Positions 1 through 11,603 of a stretch of DNA of 64,000 bases are shown piece after piece. The stretch spans positions 47,719,847 through 47,783,846 of the forward strand of contig CP154954.1 of assembly GCA_039621445.1 (NCBI GenBank), given 5' to 3'. Made by a program: the position numbers and the translations under genes. Below the pieces are notes generated by a model that did not search any database, had not been told where the DNA came from, and worked only from the letters and a program-made list of their open reading frames with translations. The stretch comes from Euglena gracilis (lineage: Eukaryota > Euglenida > Euglenophyceae > Euglenales). Within the stretch, counting starts at the first letter, position 1. The number at the start of each line of letters is the position of its first letter.

Positions 1-232
1 ATCACACAAATTTTTTTTCTGAGTTGCATGCTGGAGATCACAAGAACAATCGCATTCCCCGCCACCTCCCCATACCCGCCCGCCCATCTATCCATTCACA
101 CCCACACACGCACACGTTGGCCCACCTGCCCGCCCACCCATGCGTACCGCGTGCAACAACCCTGGGAGCCTGCTTGCGAGATTGTCGCCCGGAGGTGCTT
201 TGGCCCCAGCATCCGGGGCCGTCATCAAATGC

Positions 233-359
233 ATGATGGCTCAGAAGAACCTCAAACCATCGAGCCGCCCCCCGGTGGCTAAGAGGCCCTTCGGGGACGT
301 GTTGGGGACCTCGCTGCCGGTTTCGAAGGCGGCCCGGACCTCGCCCGCGTCTCTCAGGC
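233..359 (+). CDS. Possible N-terminal coding exon, unassigned
   Basis: A GC-rich open stretch begins with two consecutive ATG codons (233, 236) and encodes a basic, Ser/Pro-rich segment (MMAQKNLKPSSRPPVAKRPF and onward, about 42 residues) before a likely splice position near 359. Base composition is like the recognised exons and unlike the T-rich sequence that follows. No domain is recognised. It could be the first exon of the RRM gene downstream on the same strand, but no phase or homology evidence links them. It is listed only because composition and codon choice look exonic. Confidence 0.3.
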
Positions 360-429
360 ACAGCCACATTTGGGGGAGAATGCAGTTGAGTGGCAAGGAA
401 TCCTGCATCTCTGTCATATGCTCACTGTG

Positions 430-2634
430 TTAAACATTGTCCATTGGTTGGAACGGCCCCCTTGGATAATGACCACCCATTGATAATTGTTCACTGAGGA
501 AACTTTCACCAGTTTGAGAACATATTGACCACCTGCCAAAAATTCTGGAGGTAAAAATGCAGAGACTGAAAAAAGAAGGTCCTGTTGCATTCATTGTATA
601 CATTTTTGGGACACCATTTTTTTTCACAGATTTGGGCAATTTTGGGCCACTTTGAACCTGCAAGAGCAAGTGTATGGTCTTTCGCATCTTTTGTCATTCT
701 GGGCCAATTAAGGGTCATTTTGGGGGCCATTTTGGTTCATTTCGGTCATGTGGGACCTTTTGATGGCATGCTGACCCAGTTTTGACTGTATTGACCGTTT
801 TGGTCAAGGAAATGATTTTTTTTGTCTTCTCGACCCTCATGTTCTCGACCCCCATTTGTAATGACCTCCTCGTTGTTATAAATGAGGGGGTTGGGTCGGC
901 CTGCAGGTATTGGTTTTCTTTTCCCACCGTTTGCTTTCTTGTTATGTCGATGCGGGTGGCTGACAGGCAAAAAAGAAACAGCTGGATTTTTTGCACCTTG
1001 CCTGCCTGCTCCCAGGGGAAGCATTGATGGGGTTTAACTGCAGCCACTAAACTGTGTCCTCCCTGTAACTGAGTCCACCAAATATCTCCAGGCAGATTGC
1101 TTCAGGAAAGGTTGAATAATCCTTGAGCATTTACAGTTGGGGGAAATTGCCGTGAAAATCTATGGCCAGGATCAGGATTTCTTTCCCAATAGCCAGCAGC
1201 AAGAAACTTTTGCTTCCGGTTGTGATTGCTGTGGAAGACGGTCATTTTTTGCGTGCTTCCAAGCAGCCAGCATTTTTTCAAGAGGTGGTGCTGAAAGACG
1301 AAATTCTTGAGATGTGAATGCCCATTTAGCCTTTCAACAAACCACACCTGCAACCCAGTGAGCTCCAGCCCAGGCATTATTATTCATTTAAAACTTTTTA
1401 ATTTGAAATTACTTCAAATTAAAAAATTTGAAATTTTTTAAAACAAAAAAAATTCAAAAATTTTTTATGGTTTCTAAAGGCGTTTCTTTATTTTTTTTAA
1501 GGGTTTTTGAGGCATTTTCAAATTTTTAATAATTTTTAAGGCGTCTATTTGTCATGGGTGGTCAAAGAGCCATCTGGACATCGATCCAACGTCGGTCCAG
1601 GTTGAAAATCAAACCCATTTTTTTGAGTTTTCGGTAGACACACAATGTTCCAGTGATGCCAGAAATCATTCCCCCCGGGGTTTAACTTGCTCTGCGGAGA
1701 TATGCGACTTCTTTTTTGATCAAAAGATTTGAAAAATTTTCCAACACCAATTTTTTTTTTAAGTTTTTCTAAGGCATTTTGGTTCAAAAATTTTTAAGGT
1801 TTTTTGAAGTTTTTTTTTAAAGGTTTTTTAAGGTTCCTTAAGAAAATAATACCTGCTCCAGCCTTCCTGGCCCGGGCTACTCTGGGTCACTGGGTATTTA
1901 CGAGGAAAAAATTTGTTGATTGAATCCCAAAAATGATCCCAGCAGACCTTGTCCAAGAGGGCACTCATTTAATGCCCCCCCCCCCAACAAGACACCTTTT
2001 CGAATTTTCTGACCGGCACCAAATACCAAGCCTGTTTTCAGAATCCCCAATTTAAGACACCATAGCCTTGTGTTTGGGGGTTTACCTTGCACCCCCCCCC
2101 CCCAGGGGGCAACCAGCAAAAAATTAAACAACAAAATAGATAAATTTGGCTGCGAGGAGGGGAAAAGGGAGCTTTTTCCTTTCAGCTTTTGTCCAAAAAT
2201 GTTTTTTTTTTTTCTTGCTTCCCTTCTCTTTTTTCCCTCTTTTTTTTTTTTCTTCCGCGGCGGCATTTTTTTTTTTTCCAAGAAAATCCAGAAACCAATT
2301 TTGGGGGGGGAAATTCCAGAAACACAAATCTTGGGGGGGACTTCCGACAACATGAAGCCCCAAAGGTTTTTTTTTGGTATTTCCTGTTGGAATATCTTTC
2401 ATGCAACCGAAGGGGGCCCTTATCTCTCAGGTGGCCTGGGGAAGGTTAAGAGAAGTTAAATTCACAACGCTCACATCTGACCACACACCAACCTCACCAG
2501 TATTGCGTCGTATTGTCCAGTTTGAGCAAAGATTGATTTTTTTTGAACTACCGAGGTTTGTGGCCAACAAATTTGATGCTTTTTTTGAGCTTGTTGACGC
2601 ATCGTGACCGTGCCTGCGGGTGTACGCTCCGCAG
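430..2634. other. Non-coding stretch, AT-rich with homopolymers
   Basis: No gene is recognised. The stretch contains T-rich and A-rich runs (1380-1850), C-runs (1973-1985, 2091-2104), degenerate TTTTGGGCCA-like repeats near 640-780, and long T tracts at 2200-2280. It probably belongs to an intron or upstream region of the RRM gene. Confidence 0.5.
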
Positions 2635-5600
2635 GACCTGTACCAGGCACTGGTGGCGTTCCAGAACTTCCAGCAGCAGGGCAGCTTGGGCCTCCCGGCT
2701 GAACGCTGGAGGACGTTTATGCAGTAACCCCCCAAAGAACCCCCCCCCCCCCCCCGGTGTGTTATTTGGGCACCTGAGCTGGGGCCCCAGGGGGGGGGGT
2801 GTTATTTGGGGGGTGTATTATTTTTACATGGAAAACCAAAGGAAAACAGGAGGGTGTGTTATTTTGGCGCTCGAAATCGGCCCCCGAGGGGGGGGGTGTT
2901 ATTTGGGGGGGGGTGTTATTTGGGGGGGTTCTTATTTGGGAGGGGGGTTTACATAGGCGTTGTCCCCAAGTCCAGCTTTGCCACATTTTAGGTTGGTGCA
3001 GGTGGTGTGTATGTGTGTATTAGACATTCCTTTAGTCACCATTTTTTGTTCTCGTGTGTTCACCAATAAAAAAAATGTGTGTGCGTTCACCTATGTTTAC
3101 CCAAAAATTGTTTTTTATCTGTGTTCACCGAATGAAACATTGTGTTCAAACGTGTAAAACATTTTTTTTAGTATCTTCAAAATTTAAGAAAATTCTTGTA
3201 TTTACCCCCATTCAACAGCGTTCACCAAAATTGTATTGTGTTCAGTCATGTCCACATTTTTTTTGGTTTTCTCCTGCTTTCCCCAGAATAAAATTTGTAT
3301 TCACTACGGCTTTTGCGAACACACTAAATGAATGCCTGACGTGCACATGATGCGCGCGTGCGTGTGTGCGCGCATGCGTGCATGTGCGTAAAATGTCAGG
3401 GATTTTTGAAAGACCGACTGGGAAGTGGGGTCCCTCAACCCGCCCAGGTGTATGCAAGTGCGCACGCACATGCACACCTCTCGGGGGGGGGGTCCGGAAA
3501 TCTCTTCCAGTTGGTCGAAAACAGCATGGCCCGAAATCATTTTTGCACAACTGCGCAAAAAGCATGTTCGAAAGGACCATCCTTGCTGAAGTGTTATGAC
3601 CATAGGTTCACTGAGTGATCCCAGGGGGGGGGGGGGCTTTCCCCTGCGACCCACCCCCGACCCCCACCCAGAACTCCCAGAAGAGGGGGGGGGGTCAACC
3701 ACCGACCCTCTCACCCAAAATCCAGCCGAAATCGGCTGAAACCCCTCCAAAAATTTTTCCAGCCAGTTTTTTTTGAAAAAAAAGTTTGGACCCTGGGGGT
3801 AGGGGGTAGGGTGAATGGGTTTGCTGGACCCCTCCTCCCCCAGGGGTGCCCCCAAAGGCTCCAAGGCGAGAGGGGCCATTTTCTGGCCTTTTTTGGCACG
3901 AAGGCCTGTTTTGACCCCAAAGTTGACCCTCCAAAAATGGGTCCACTGAAATAAAGTTCGGCCACAAAAAGAACTGGCCATTTTTTGCGGGTTTTTGGGG
4001 TTTCGGCTCCAAACTTTGGTTGAAAATACCAACCCGGCTGAATTTTTGTTGTTTTTGGGGGACCGCGCTGGGACCAACCTGCACGGTTTTCCCGGAGGCG
4101 TATGGGAATCTCCGAAACCCTATGGGTGGTGAGTGGGGTGTGTGTCGACAACCCCCATCCTGTGGTGGGTGGGGAGCATTTCCCGCATTTCCGGGGGCGC
4201 CGGTTCTTTGTTGAAATCCTTCGGCACTGAAGGAATTTATCCTTGTGGAGTGGTGTTGTGGGTGAGGGGGTCATCAGCCCCATCCTGGATCTGGTGGGAG
4301 GATCATTCGTGCGTGCTTGCTGATGCGTGTATGCGTGCGTGCGTGCGCGTGTGCGTGCGTGCTGCATGTGTCAGCGCGTGCGTGCCTGCATATGTGCGCA
4401 TGTGCGCTTTTGTCTGTGTGCGCGCGCGCACGTGTGTGCGTGCGTGCGTGCGTGCATGCGCGCGCGTGTGTGTGTGTGTGTGTGTGTGCGCGTGCGTGCG
4501 TATGCACGGGCGCATGCACATTGTCGTCCCAGGTGGCAACAACTTCTTGTTGAGCTCAGCCGACAGTAGCCCACCTCTTCTCCTGCTGTGGCCAGATCAT
4601 TGCTTAACACCTGTCCCACCCCACCCCCCGGGGGGGTGACTGACTGGCTTTTTCAGAGTGACCGACTGGTTTTTTGGCCGTGACCCCCCTCCCGGGGGTG
4701 GGGTAGGCCAGAAATCACCCGAAAGTGGCTGAGTGGCCAACCGGCGCCGAAGGCGCCGGAGAATTTTTTTGGCCAAAAATGGATTTGAAAGGCCAAAAAG
4801 TGACTGGTTTTCCTGAGTGGCCGCCCCCCCCCCCCCCGGGGGTAAAGTGACTGACTGGCTTGGCCGAAAAAAAAAAGACTGACTGGTTTTTTCGGAGCGG
4901 AAAGGGGCCCCCCCTCCCCCCCCCCCCCGGGGGTCGCTAAGCAATGGTGTGGCTGTGGCCCAACCGTGCGACACTCTTTATGTGGCAGGCCTGCCTGCAA
5001 ATGTCACAGAGGAGGAGCTTCGCACGTACGCCTCCTCGACCGGTGGTTGCTAGCCACCTCCACACCGTTATCCTCTTTCAGCTGGTCTGAGGCGGGGTTT
5101 TTTTTTTTAGAGGACATGTTTTCCTCACTTTTCCCCCCAGCTTCGCTCACCCAGTTCAGCGTTGGACTCGGATTCTTTTGAGTTCTTTTCAGCTTTTCTC
5201 CCCTTTCATGTGCAGAAATGCCCCCCCCCCCATGTCTAATCAACCCTCTTGCCCAAGGATCGGAGGTGCCCAGACCATCTAGTTTGTCGCCTTTTAATGC
5301 CCAGACAGACAGACAGACAGGCAGGCAGGCAGACACTGGAGAGCAAATTTCGTGTTCATTGGGCTTGGGGGTACCTGTTGACTCAAACCGTCGTCCCCTG
5401 CTCGGGAAGGGGTCCCCTGAACAGAGGGCATGTTCGCACCTTTGTTCCAACCCCCCCCGTTGCTCCCGGCTGGGGAGTGAGCCCGAGCCTCCGCGCCCTC
5501 GCTGGCCCCCCCCCTCCCACGGCAGCCCCCGCCCCCGTTCCTGGGCTTCAAGGACCTGCGCCTGGTCAACAACGGCCAGAAGTGCTTTGCGTTGGTGCAG

Positions 5601-5641
5601 TTCGACTCGGAGGCGTTGGCCTCTCAGGCGATGTCGCCCAG
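2635..5641 (+). CDS. RRM-domain RNA-binding protein (partial, multi-exon)
   Basis: Three exons are visible. Exon a, 2635-2723, follows a CCGCAG acceptor and ends at ATGCA|GTAACC (phase 2); it encodes [15 protein letters not shown] and onward. Exon b, 4942-about 5042, encodes the start of an [20 protein letters not shown] is RNP2 (LYVAGL) plus helix 1. Exon c, about 5528-5641, encodes [19 protein letters not shown], where CFALVQF is RNP1-like, then SEALASQAM (helix 2). The spacing fits a cpo/RBPMS-type RRM, and the expected role is single-stranded RNA binding. Phase 2 of exon a fits the single C before AAT GGT in exon b, which places the acceptor inside a transposable element (separate entry). 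The b-c junction is not resolved. I see neither N- nor C-terminus, so this is a gene fragment. RRM call is firm; exact exon ends are less so. Confidence 0.75.
2745..2955. repeat. G-rich GTGTTATTTGGGG array
   Basis: Several degenerate copies of a unit like GGGTGTTATTTGGGG with variable G-run length lie in the intron right after the RRM gene exon a donor. The same GGTATTATTTGGGGG word forms the end of the foldback at 38261-38464, so this may be a decayed relative. Confidence 0.6.
3040..3330. repeat. Dispersed TGTTCACC-type repeat, copy 1
   Basis: A stretch with recurring GTGTTCACC/AAAAAATTGTG words spaced about 40-50 bp. A similar stretch occurs in the opposite orientation at about 40590-40720 in a GST-gene intron, so this is a dispersed intronic repeat of unknown class. 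Confidence 0.45.
4310..4512. repeat. GT/GCGT-rich microsatellite
   Basis: Alternating purine-pyrimidine tract (GTGCGTGCGT and GT runs) in the RRM gene intron. Long six-frame reading frames here encode only Cys/Val or His/Thr repeats and are not genes. Confidence 0.9.
4593..4951. mobile_element. hAT-type MITE with 8-bp TSD, overlapping an RRM-gene splice acceptor
   Basis: Termini are CAGATCATTGCTTA at the left and TAAGCAATGGTGTG at the right (inverted, 11 of 14 matching). They are flanked by a perfect 8-bp direct repeat GCTGTGGC at 4585-4592 and 4952-4959. The 359-bp body has C/G runs, TGACTGACTGG words and a central GGCGCC-GAA-GGCGCC hairpin, and no ORF for a transposase. TIR beginning with CA and an 8-bp TSD are hallmarks of the hAT superfamily. 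The AG of the right TIR (4940-4941) is the apparent 3' splice site of the RRM gene intron. Confidence 0.75.
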
Positions 5642-5644
5642 GCT

Positions 5645-6911
5645 GGCCCTCAGTCTTTGGGCAACCCTTGGTGTCACCTTTCTGTGCAAAAACGATTCAC
5701 AAATCGCCTGGGGGGGGGGCTCTGAAATGAACACACCCCAAAAATGGGGTGTGGGTTCCAGTCTTAAGCGACGCACTGGGCTTGACTGGGCTTGACCCTT
5801 ACCCCAAAACGAAGCTGGCGTTTCCTATTTTTCTTGAGGCTTTGCGAAAAGAAGGCTGGGTCGTAAACCAGTTATTCTTTATGACACTTTCGACGCAGTT
5901 CCATTGGCCTTTTTTCAGAAATGCTTTCCGCACTGCTTCCCCCCCTTTGTCATTAACTTTGAAGGAGTGAGTCTGGAACCACAAATTGAGATGTATCCGT
6001 TGCGAGGACAGTTGTTGCACCTCCAGTTTTCGAAGTCTCCTTTGGGTGTGCCAAAGCATTTCAAGTGAACACAAGCATGCACATTTCGCAGACTGCGACT
6101 TTCCTTCTGACAACCAGAATCCCACTTTCGTTTTCCACTCTTATGGCGTCCTCACGTCACGCTGCCATTGCCACAAAAGGAGTTTTTGTTGACGTTCAGT
6201 GCTGGGATTATGATGTGTTTGGATTCTGTGGCACGAGTCTGAAGTGTAAGAAACCCGTTCAAATGGGATGGTGATTGCACAGTGTCACCCCGATCTCCCC
6301 CCCCCCCCCGAATGATCCCCCCCATTTTCACCCAATTTTTGGAATCCTGGCACCGTCCAGAAATCGCTGAATAATTTCCCTCCCCAACTCGGGAGCCCAA
6401 AGAGCCCAAAGGTCATGAATGACGGGTGCAAGCCCAAAAAGTGGATGTCAATCCATCTTTCTTCCCCAAAAAGTTGCAAGTTCAGTGCCAATTTTTGAGC
6501 AAATATGGCAGAGGAAACATAAATGGTTATGGGTGTCATCCATTCTCTACTTCCCTCACTTGAGAAACGGATTTTTTGCACTTTGCATGCTCTTCTTATG
6601 TTTACAATTTCAAAGATTTCAAAGGCAATCATCTTCAAGGCTAAAATCCGCAGTCAACCCCAAAAAACACCAAACAGCTTACCCCCTCAAAATTTCAGGT
6701 ATTTTGGCTGCCCAAGGGTGGGGTTGATGAGGGTGACACTGTGCGGCATATTTTCGTTATTTACGCCAGATGAAGGTATCCACTTACTGTGTCCTTGTGA
6801 ATATGGGCGTAATTTTTTGGGGGGTTATTGTTTGTATGGTCTCCGGTGGAAATTTAAACTTGCGCCGCCTGCCAATGGGAGTTTTCGAAAATGCTTTCGA
6901 AATGAAATGCT
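5645..6911. other. No recognised gene; 3' flank of the RRM gene
   Basis: Unique-looking sequence with a C-run at 6299-6310. No RRM continuation, RNA gene or transposon end was recognised. Further exons of the RRM gene could lie here undetected. Confidence 0.4.
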
Positions 6912-7943
6912 TTAGGAGAGAGAATGATAAAAATTGAGGCTGCCAAAATTTGGCGGATGGCGGTGACGAGAAAATTTTAGAGTCGCACGGGATTTATCGA
7001 GCAGTTTTTTTTGCGACCAATGAGCGGAAAACTCGTGCACTCCGGGGTCCTTTAGGGAACCAGGAGGAAATGACAAGGAGGACGAAGCACAAGGGCAGGG
7101 TGAGATCCTGCTTATTTGTGCCGGCTGTTTGTTCATGGTGTGTTCTTTGGCGCGGTGCTTCTTACTGCGCGTTTGTTGCCGGAGATGGCGGTCGTGCTCC
7201 CCCCCCGGCGTCTGGTGCGGCTTTTTGAACTCGAATGTTTTTTTCCCCTCCTGGTCATTTCCCCCTGGCTCCCTAAAGGCTCCCGTAGTGAATGACCACT
7301 CGGGCGTCGCACTTCGGTTGGGTGAATTTTTGTGCACCAGATGCTCGTTTTTTTCTGCCGCCCTTTTTGGGGCATTGATGCGCAAATAATGGGATGTACA
7401 ACTTTTGAAAGCTTTCCACTTGCCTATTTGGCACACTTCTTCTGAATCCAAGCGCAAAGACTTGAAGAAAGAGACACCTGCACCTCTTCTGCTGTGTGCC
7501 CCATAAAGGGAAGGGACCCCCTGCTGCAACAAAAAACGTTTTGTGAGGCCATTGATGGAATTTGGCTTCAAAGCATTAAAGGGGGGTGGAAGTGAAAGGA
7601 AAACCGGCACCCCGTTTTTGCCCATGTGAGCTGTACGTCTAACATACTCCAACAATAAATGTACTGGACTGATGTGCACTTGTGAATTCAGAGAAGGCAA
7701 TTGCTCCCTCTGATGTAGTTTCCAACCCTTTCTCCTGACTTGTATAAAAAATTTGTCATGAAGTCTGGAACAAGTTCTAAGGAGAGAAGCCAAACCCCCA
7801 CCTCGAAATATGGAGAATAAACACACAATCACAATGAGACGTAACCGCAGTTCAGGTAAGGGCAAAGTATGCAGGGGGGCATCATCAGCCGCCAGTCTTT
7901 GCACAATTGGGGTGGCATCCCAAAAATCAGCATACTTTTGCAC
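6912..7943 (-). CDS. DIRS tyrosine recombinase (C-terminal catalytic domain)
   Basis: One open frame holds the catalytic signature of phage-integrase-type recombinases: Arg in FRGGGLASLLR (about residue 48), HxxR as HSRRGAG (about residue 151), and a candidate Tyr in SHYLRI (about residue 185). The aligned segments match the recombinase of the plus-strand element downstream (KYADFW against KYVHFW, RRTAHM against ERTAHM). The domain ends near 7330; the remaining frame runs through the terminal repeat and is probably not protein. The N-terminal part of the recombinase lies upstream (7950-8050, SLRF..QPLRKK) in a different frame, so the gene is interrupted. It would integrate circular cDNA by site-specific recombination. 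Confidence 0.7.
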   Translation of the reverse strand: MQKYADFWDATPIVQRLAADDAPLHTLPLPELRLRLIVIVCLFSIFRGGGLASLLRTCSRLHDKFFIQVRRKGWKLHQREQLPSLNSQVHISPVHLLLEYVRRTAHMGKNGVPVFLSLPPPFNALKPNSINGLTKRFLLQQGVPSLYGAHSRRGAGVSFFKSLRLDSEEVCQIGKWKAFKSCTSHYLRINAPKRAAEKNEHLVHKNSPNRSATPEWSFTTGAFREPGGNDQEGKKTFEFKKPHQTPGGEHDRHLRQQTRSKKHRAKEHTMNKQPAQISRISPCPCASSSLSFPPGSLKDPGVHEFSAHWSQKKLLDKSRATLKFSRHRHPPNFGSLNFYHSLS

Positions 7944-8182
7944 AGATGATGACGATTTTTTTCCTCAGAGGTTGTACAATTTGCTCAAACCTCAGACTCG
8001 AGCATCCTGGGATTAACAGACAAGCACTGTAGGCGTTTTTGGCTTGTGACACTGAAAATTGAAATTATTTTTGGATGCCCTGTGCAATGTCCAGTGGGGT
8101 GGCTGAGGGGGGGGTGCAAACCCATGTCTTACATGACAGCATACAGAAAGATGAAAGGAGGAGTTGTAACGATCCAAACATT

Positions 8183-8740
8183 TCAGTTGTTGGAAATAAA
8201 GTGTAATGTTGGAAGGGTTGACCTGTTGTTGTTCCTACTTCCCCCTGATAACACTGTGCAGGCTAGGGGCCATCTTGGCCTGGGCATGCAGTGTTGCAAA
8301 CAGTTGAAGAACATTCCCTCCTGGGGGGTATGACCAGGCATTTGGTGTGTTTTTACCCTCATTTTGATTAACAGGGGCCACCGTGGTGCTGAATCCCAAA
8401 AGGGGCAATTGAAAAGGCAAACGATCTGAGGATTTTCTCTCAGTCTGTGTAACCAGTTTGGAATAATCTTCCGGGGGAGTTTGCCCAGACATGAGAAAGG
8501 TCTTGCAGGGGGCAATTCAGGGCATCCACCCTGAAGGCTTGATGGTGGGGCCATGGACAAATGAATTTTGGGCATTTGAAATTCCCTGGACTGGCAAAAC
8601 AGTCCACAGCTGGCTGAACGTCGTTTTTGAAGTGGCAGATGATTTTTTTTTTTGGAAAAGGTGATGATTTTGGGTGTAATCCCCAGGGTCCTGGATCCAC
8701 CTGGATAAGCTGTCTGCCTGCATTTGCTGGCTTGGCACAA
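8183..8740 (-). pseudogene. DIRS linker region between RNase H and recombinase
   Basis: The frame encodes a segment matching the plus-strand element region that follows RNase H (for example NFKCPKFICPWPHHQA against NKKFPKFVCRYPHQGA, and PRPRWPLACTVLSG against PPPRWNLACLIVSG). In DIRS/Ngaro elements this region follows the RNase H DLFA-type motif. It is read partly in two frames (8183-8740 and 8440-8772), so it is frameshifted. Confidence 0.6.
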
Positions 8741-9029
8741 CCCGAATTTGAACTCGATGCTTCACTGCCCATAGTAAAAGGGGGCGAATAATTTCGTTCA
8801 GGGCTTGAACCCTCCCCCCTTGCTTCCTGAGGTAGCTTGCAGCTACCTGATTGTCTACCTGAATGACTACTGATTCCCCTGGTTTTGTTAAGGACAAAAT
8901 GGTGTCCTTTGCAGCTGAGAGCTCCTTTAATTTATGTTCTATCCTTGATTGCTTCTCCAAAAGCTGTGCAGTTTTTGCCAAGGGTTTAGATCCAGACCCC
9001 CCCACCCCTGTGTGGAACTGTCTGAACAC
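8517..9029 (-). pseudogene. DIRS RNase H domain, C-terminal part
   Basis: Contains QVDNQVAASYLRKQGG, the second acidic RNase H motif (DNQ), followed by QQMQADSLSRW, the typical ADxLSR end of retroelement RNase H. It matches HVDSQVAVSYLTKWGG and EQLADSLTR in the downstream element. It removes template RNA during reverse transcription. It overlaps the upstream RNase H/connection frame (8939-9517), showing one frameshift. Confidence 0.7.
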
Positions 9030-9517
9030 AAAACCCTGTTGGGATTCACTAAAAAGGGTCTTCCATGGGTTACTGCCAGAAGAGGTTTTAGAGACAAAAT
9101 TTGATCTTTCACTGACTGAGGAATGGGTACCTGATGATCCCAGCTGTGGGTTTGATGCAGATCCACAAACTCCTTTAAAGTATTGGTGAATGCCATTAAA
9201 AAGGGCAGAGGGGTGAGATTGGAACGAATTTGACCCAGAATTGCACCTATTTTTCTACAAGTTAGATGACTTGCAACCAAAACTTTTCCTTTTTCCTTTT
9301 TTAGGGTTTTTAGCTTTTGAAGTGGGACCTGAAGTTCTCCTTCTGCCAGGTTTATCACCGCTGCTAAGTGGGGGATCACCTGACTAGGGAGTAACACACT
9401 TTTGGGGATGTTGATTTTGAAACCTGCCGCCAGCAGGTCCTGGATCATGGCCTTTAGGTGTTTTTGTACCAGCTGGGGGGGAATTTGCCAAAATAAGTAT
9501 ATCGTCGAGATATACAA
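8939..9517 (-). pseudogene. DIRS RT connection and RNase H N-terminal part
   Basis: Encodes the RT thumb/connection (DLLAAGFKINIPKS, typical of RT region 6) and then LCSDSSTQGWGG, the first RNase H motif. It continues the palm domain of the overlapping frame at 9384-11126. Frame change near 9450 separates it from the YLDD-containing frame. Confidence 0.7.
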
Positions 9518-11126
9518 AGGCTAGGATCCCCCTTGTGTGCCACAGTTTTTCCAGAGGCTTCACAAATTGCATGAACAGGAACGGTAATTTGCTCATTCCA
9601 AAACTGGCTGACTGAAATCCAACACTGTTTCCCCCACCTGGAGATGTAAATATTTCTGAAGAATTGGGTGAAGGGGGAGATGGAAGTGTGCATCCTTGAG
9701 GTTCAACTTCCCCCCCCCACCAACCCTGCTGCAGGTAGGGGAAGATCCCTGACAGGGTGGTCAGTTTGAATGGGGGGGGGGTTGTGAAAAATGCGTTCAA
9801 TCCCTTGCAATTTGTGATCAAACGATGTTTGATGGTGCCCTTTTCCATTTTTGAAATAATGAACCAAGGCACCAAGTGCTTGGACACAGCTCCTGGAGGT
9901 AGCTTTCTGACTGCAACTGAGGACTCGTAATCCCTCAAAATCCTGTTTGCCAAATCAATTTCTTCTCTCCCATAGGATCTTGTGTTTTTGACAGGTTTAG
10001 GGGTTATGGGAAATCTGGTAGAATGCCTTCTTGCAGAATTTGACAGAGAAAAGTGTTTCCATGTTTTCTCCACCAGGACAGACTTTTCACAAGTCTTTGG
10101 GGCATGGGGGTGTCCCCCCACATTTTCCCCCTGCACTGAATCATGTGTTGTAGTGGGCATTCTTGATAAGAAAGCCGCTGAGTTTTGGGACCCACCATGG
10201 GCCGTTGTTCTTGCCTTGAGACTGGCTGGCCAGATAGAGGCTCCTCCACGTCCACGACGTTTGATTCCATAGATTCTGCCTTTGCCCAGGCTCTTCCCCT
10301 GCCACGGGGATGGGTATGAGCTGCCATAGCTCCTGTTGAGGGGCAGACTGCCCTTGCCTCCTTTTCTTCTCCAATGTCTCCAACTACGATATGGAGCGAT
10401 TGGGAGTAAGGGGAGCTTTACCTGCTCCATTGATGTTATGGACCTTCTGTCCAACTGCAAATCTGTTGAAGTGAATAAAACGTTGCTGGACTCCATCACA
10501 GCTCCCGGGATGCTCCTGCGCTTTCTCTCCCGCAGGAGTTGCACTTCTGTTTCAGCCGAATAGTAAAACAGTTGTTGACACAGCTGGTGATAAGACGTGT
10601 CCTCCTGCTGCAGCACAATGGGATGCAATGTGGCCACCATCCTCATGGCGTTCAGCATACGTTGTTGCACTCCCTTCATAAATTTGTCAACGATTGAACG
10701 ACCATCGGCTTTGTGATTGTTGTCTTCTGCCCTCTGTTTCATTCCAGAAAACACTGGTACGTCTTGCAAGACATGCCTCATGCCTAGTCTTTCTCCTTGC
10801 TGTGCCTTTTTGACACAGAGCGCCAGGTCTCCTGGCAGCTGCAGAGACGGTGCCTCCCAAGGCACCCGCTCTTCCTCCTCCGCCTCGTCGCCTTCTTCCT
10901 CTGTGTCCATGGCGTCGCCAGCGCCGCCGCTCCTCCTGGTGTAAGGATTGCCCCTCCTGATGTCCCGGTGAAGGGACCCCTGGCGGCGCAACCTGCGTAG
11001 GATCGTTTTCGTTTGAGCCCGTCGGGCCCACCTGGCGGGGGTTTTCCCCTTTGGAGGAAAAGTGGGGTAGGGGTTGGTGTTGGTGTGGATGGTGATGTTG
11101 AAAATGACATACTTTTGCCTCAACAA
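9384..11126 (-). pseudogene. DIRS Gag-like plus reverse transcriptase
   Basis: 580 codons starting MLRQKYVIF. The first about 270 residues are low-complexity and acidic/basic (Gag-like, no zinc knuckle seen). Then come RT motifs: HRLITNCKGLN (region 2), IFPYLQQGWWGGEVEPQ where the region-3 Asp is lost by a frameshift at a C-run (9711-9718), and FVYLDDILILA (catalytic YLDD, region 5). The YLDD is intact but the palm is broken between regions 3 and 4, so the copy is probably dead unless the homopolymer is mis-sequenced. Confidence 0.75.
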
Positions 11127-11603
11127 ATGAACTTGAATACTTGATCAATGAGACATGAACTTGAAATGTAATTTGTTGTTTCCTTGATTTGTTCTTTGAA
11201 TTGGCACTTGCAATGGAACACGACTGTCGCCAAATAAACAGATAAAAACAGAGTGTGAACAGAGCCCTGTGCAGAGTAAAAATACAATTGGGGGGGCTAC
11301 AGCTGGGGGGATACTTGGTATACTTTGCGCAATTCTAAATGAATTGCGCCATCTGGGCGCCAACCAAGGGGGCGCGCATGCTCGCGCAAAGCCCAGAAGG
11401 GCTTGCGCATCCCCTTGGGGGTTGCCTGTTGGCCCCCTCAACCTTCCCCCTCCTTTACCTTCCCTTTCCATGGTTAAATGGGCTGTGGGGCCCCTTGTGG
11501 GCCAGGGGGGGCTCAAAAGGCCCTTGGGGGGCCTTGGAGCCCCCCGTGGCCCTTCGTTGCCCCTTTGGGCTCCCTTGGGACCCCCCCTTGGGGCGGGCAC
11601 CCT
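10941..11603. repeat. Direct duplication inside the left DIRS element, copy A
   Basis: About 660 bp, from GTAAGG to GGGCGGGCACC, nearly identical to 12193-12865. It includes the Gag-like start codon segment (MLRQKYVIF) and a GC-rich tail (11340-11600) of CCCTTGGGG-type repeats. The two copies are about 1250 bp apart. Confidence 0.85.
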
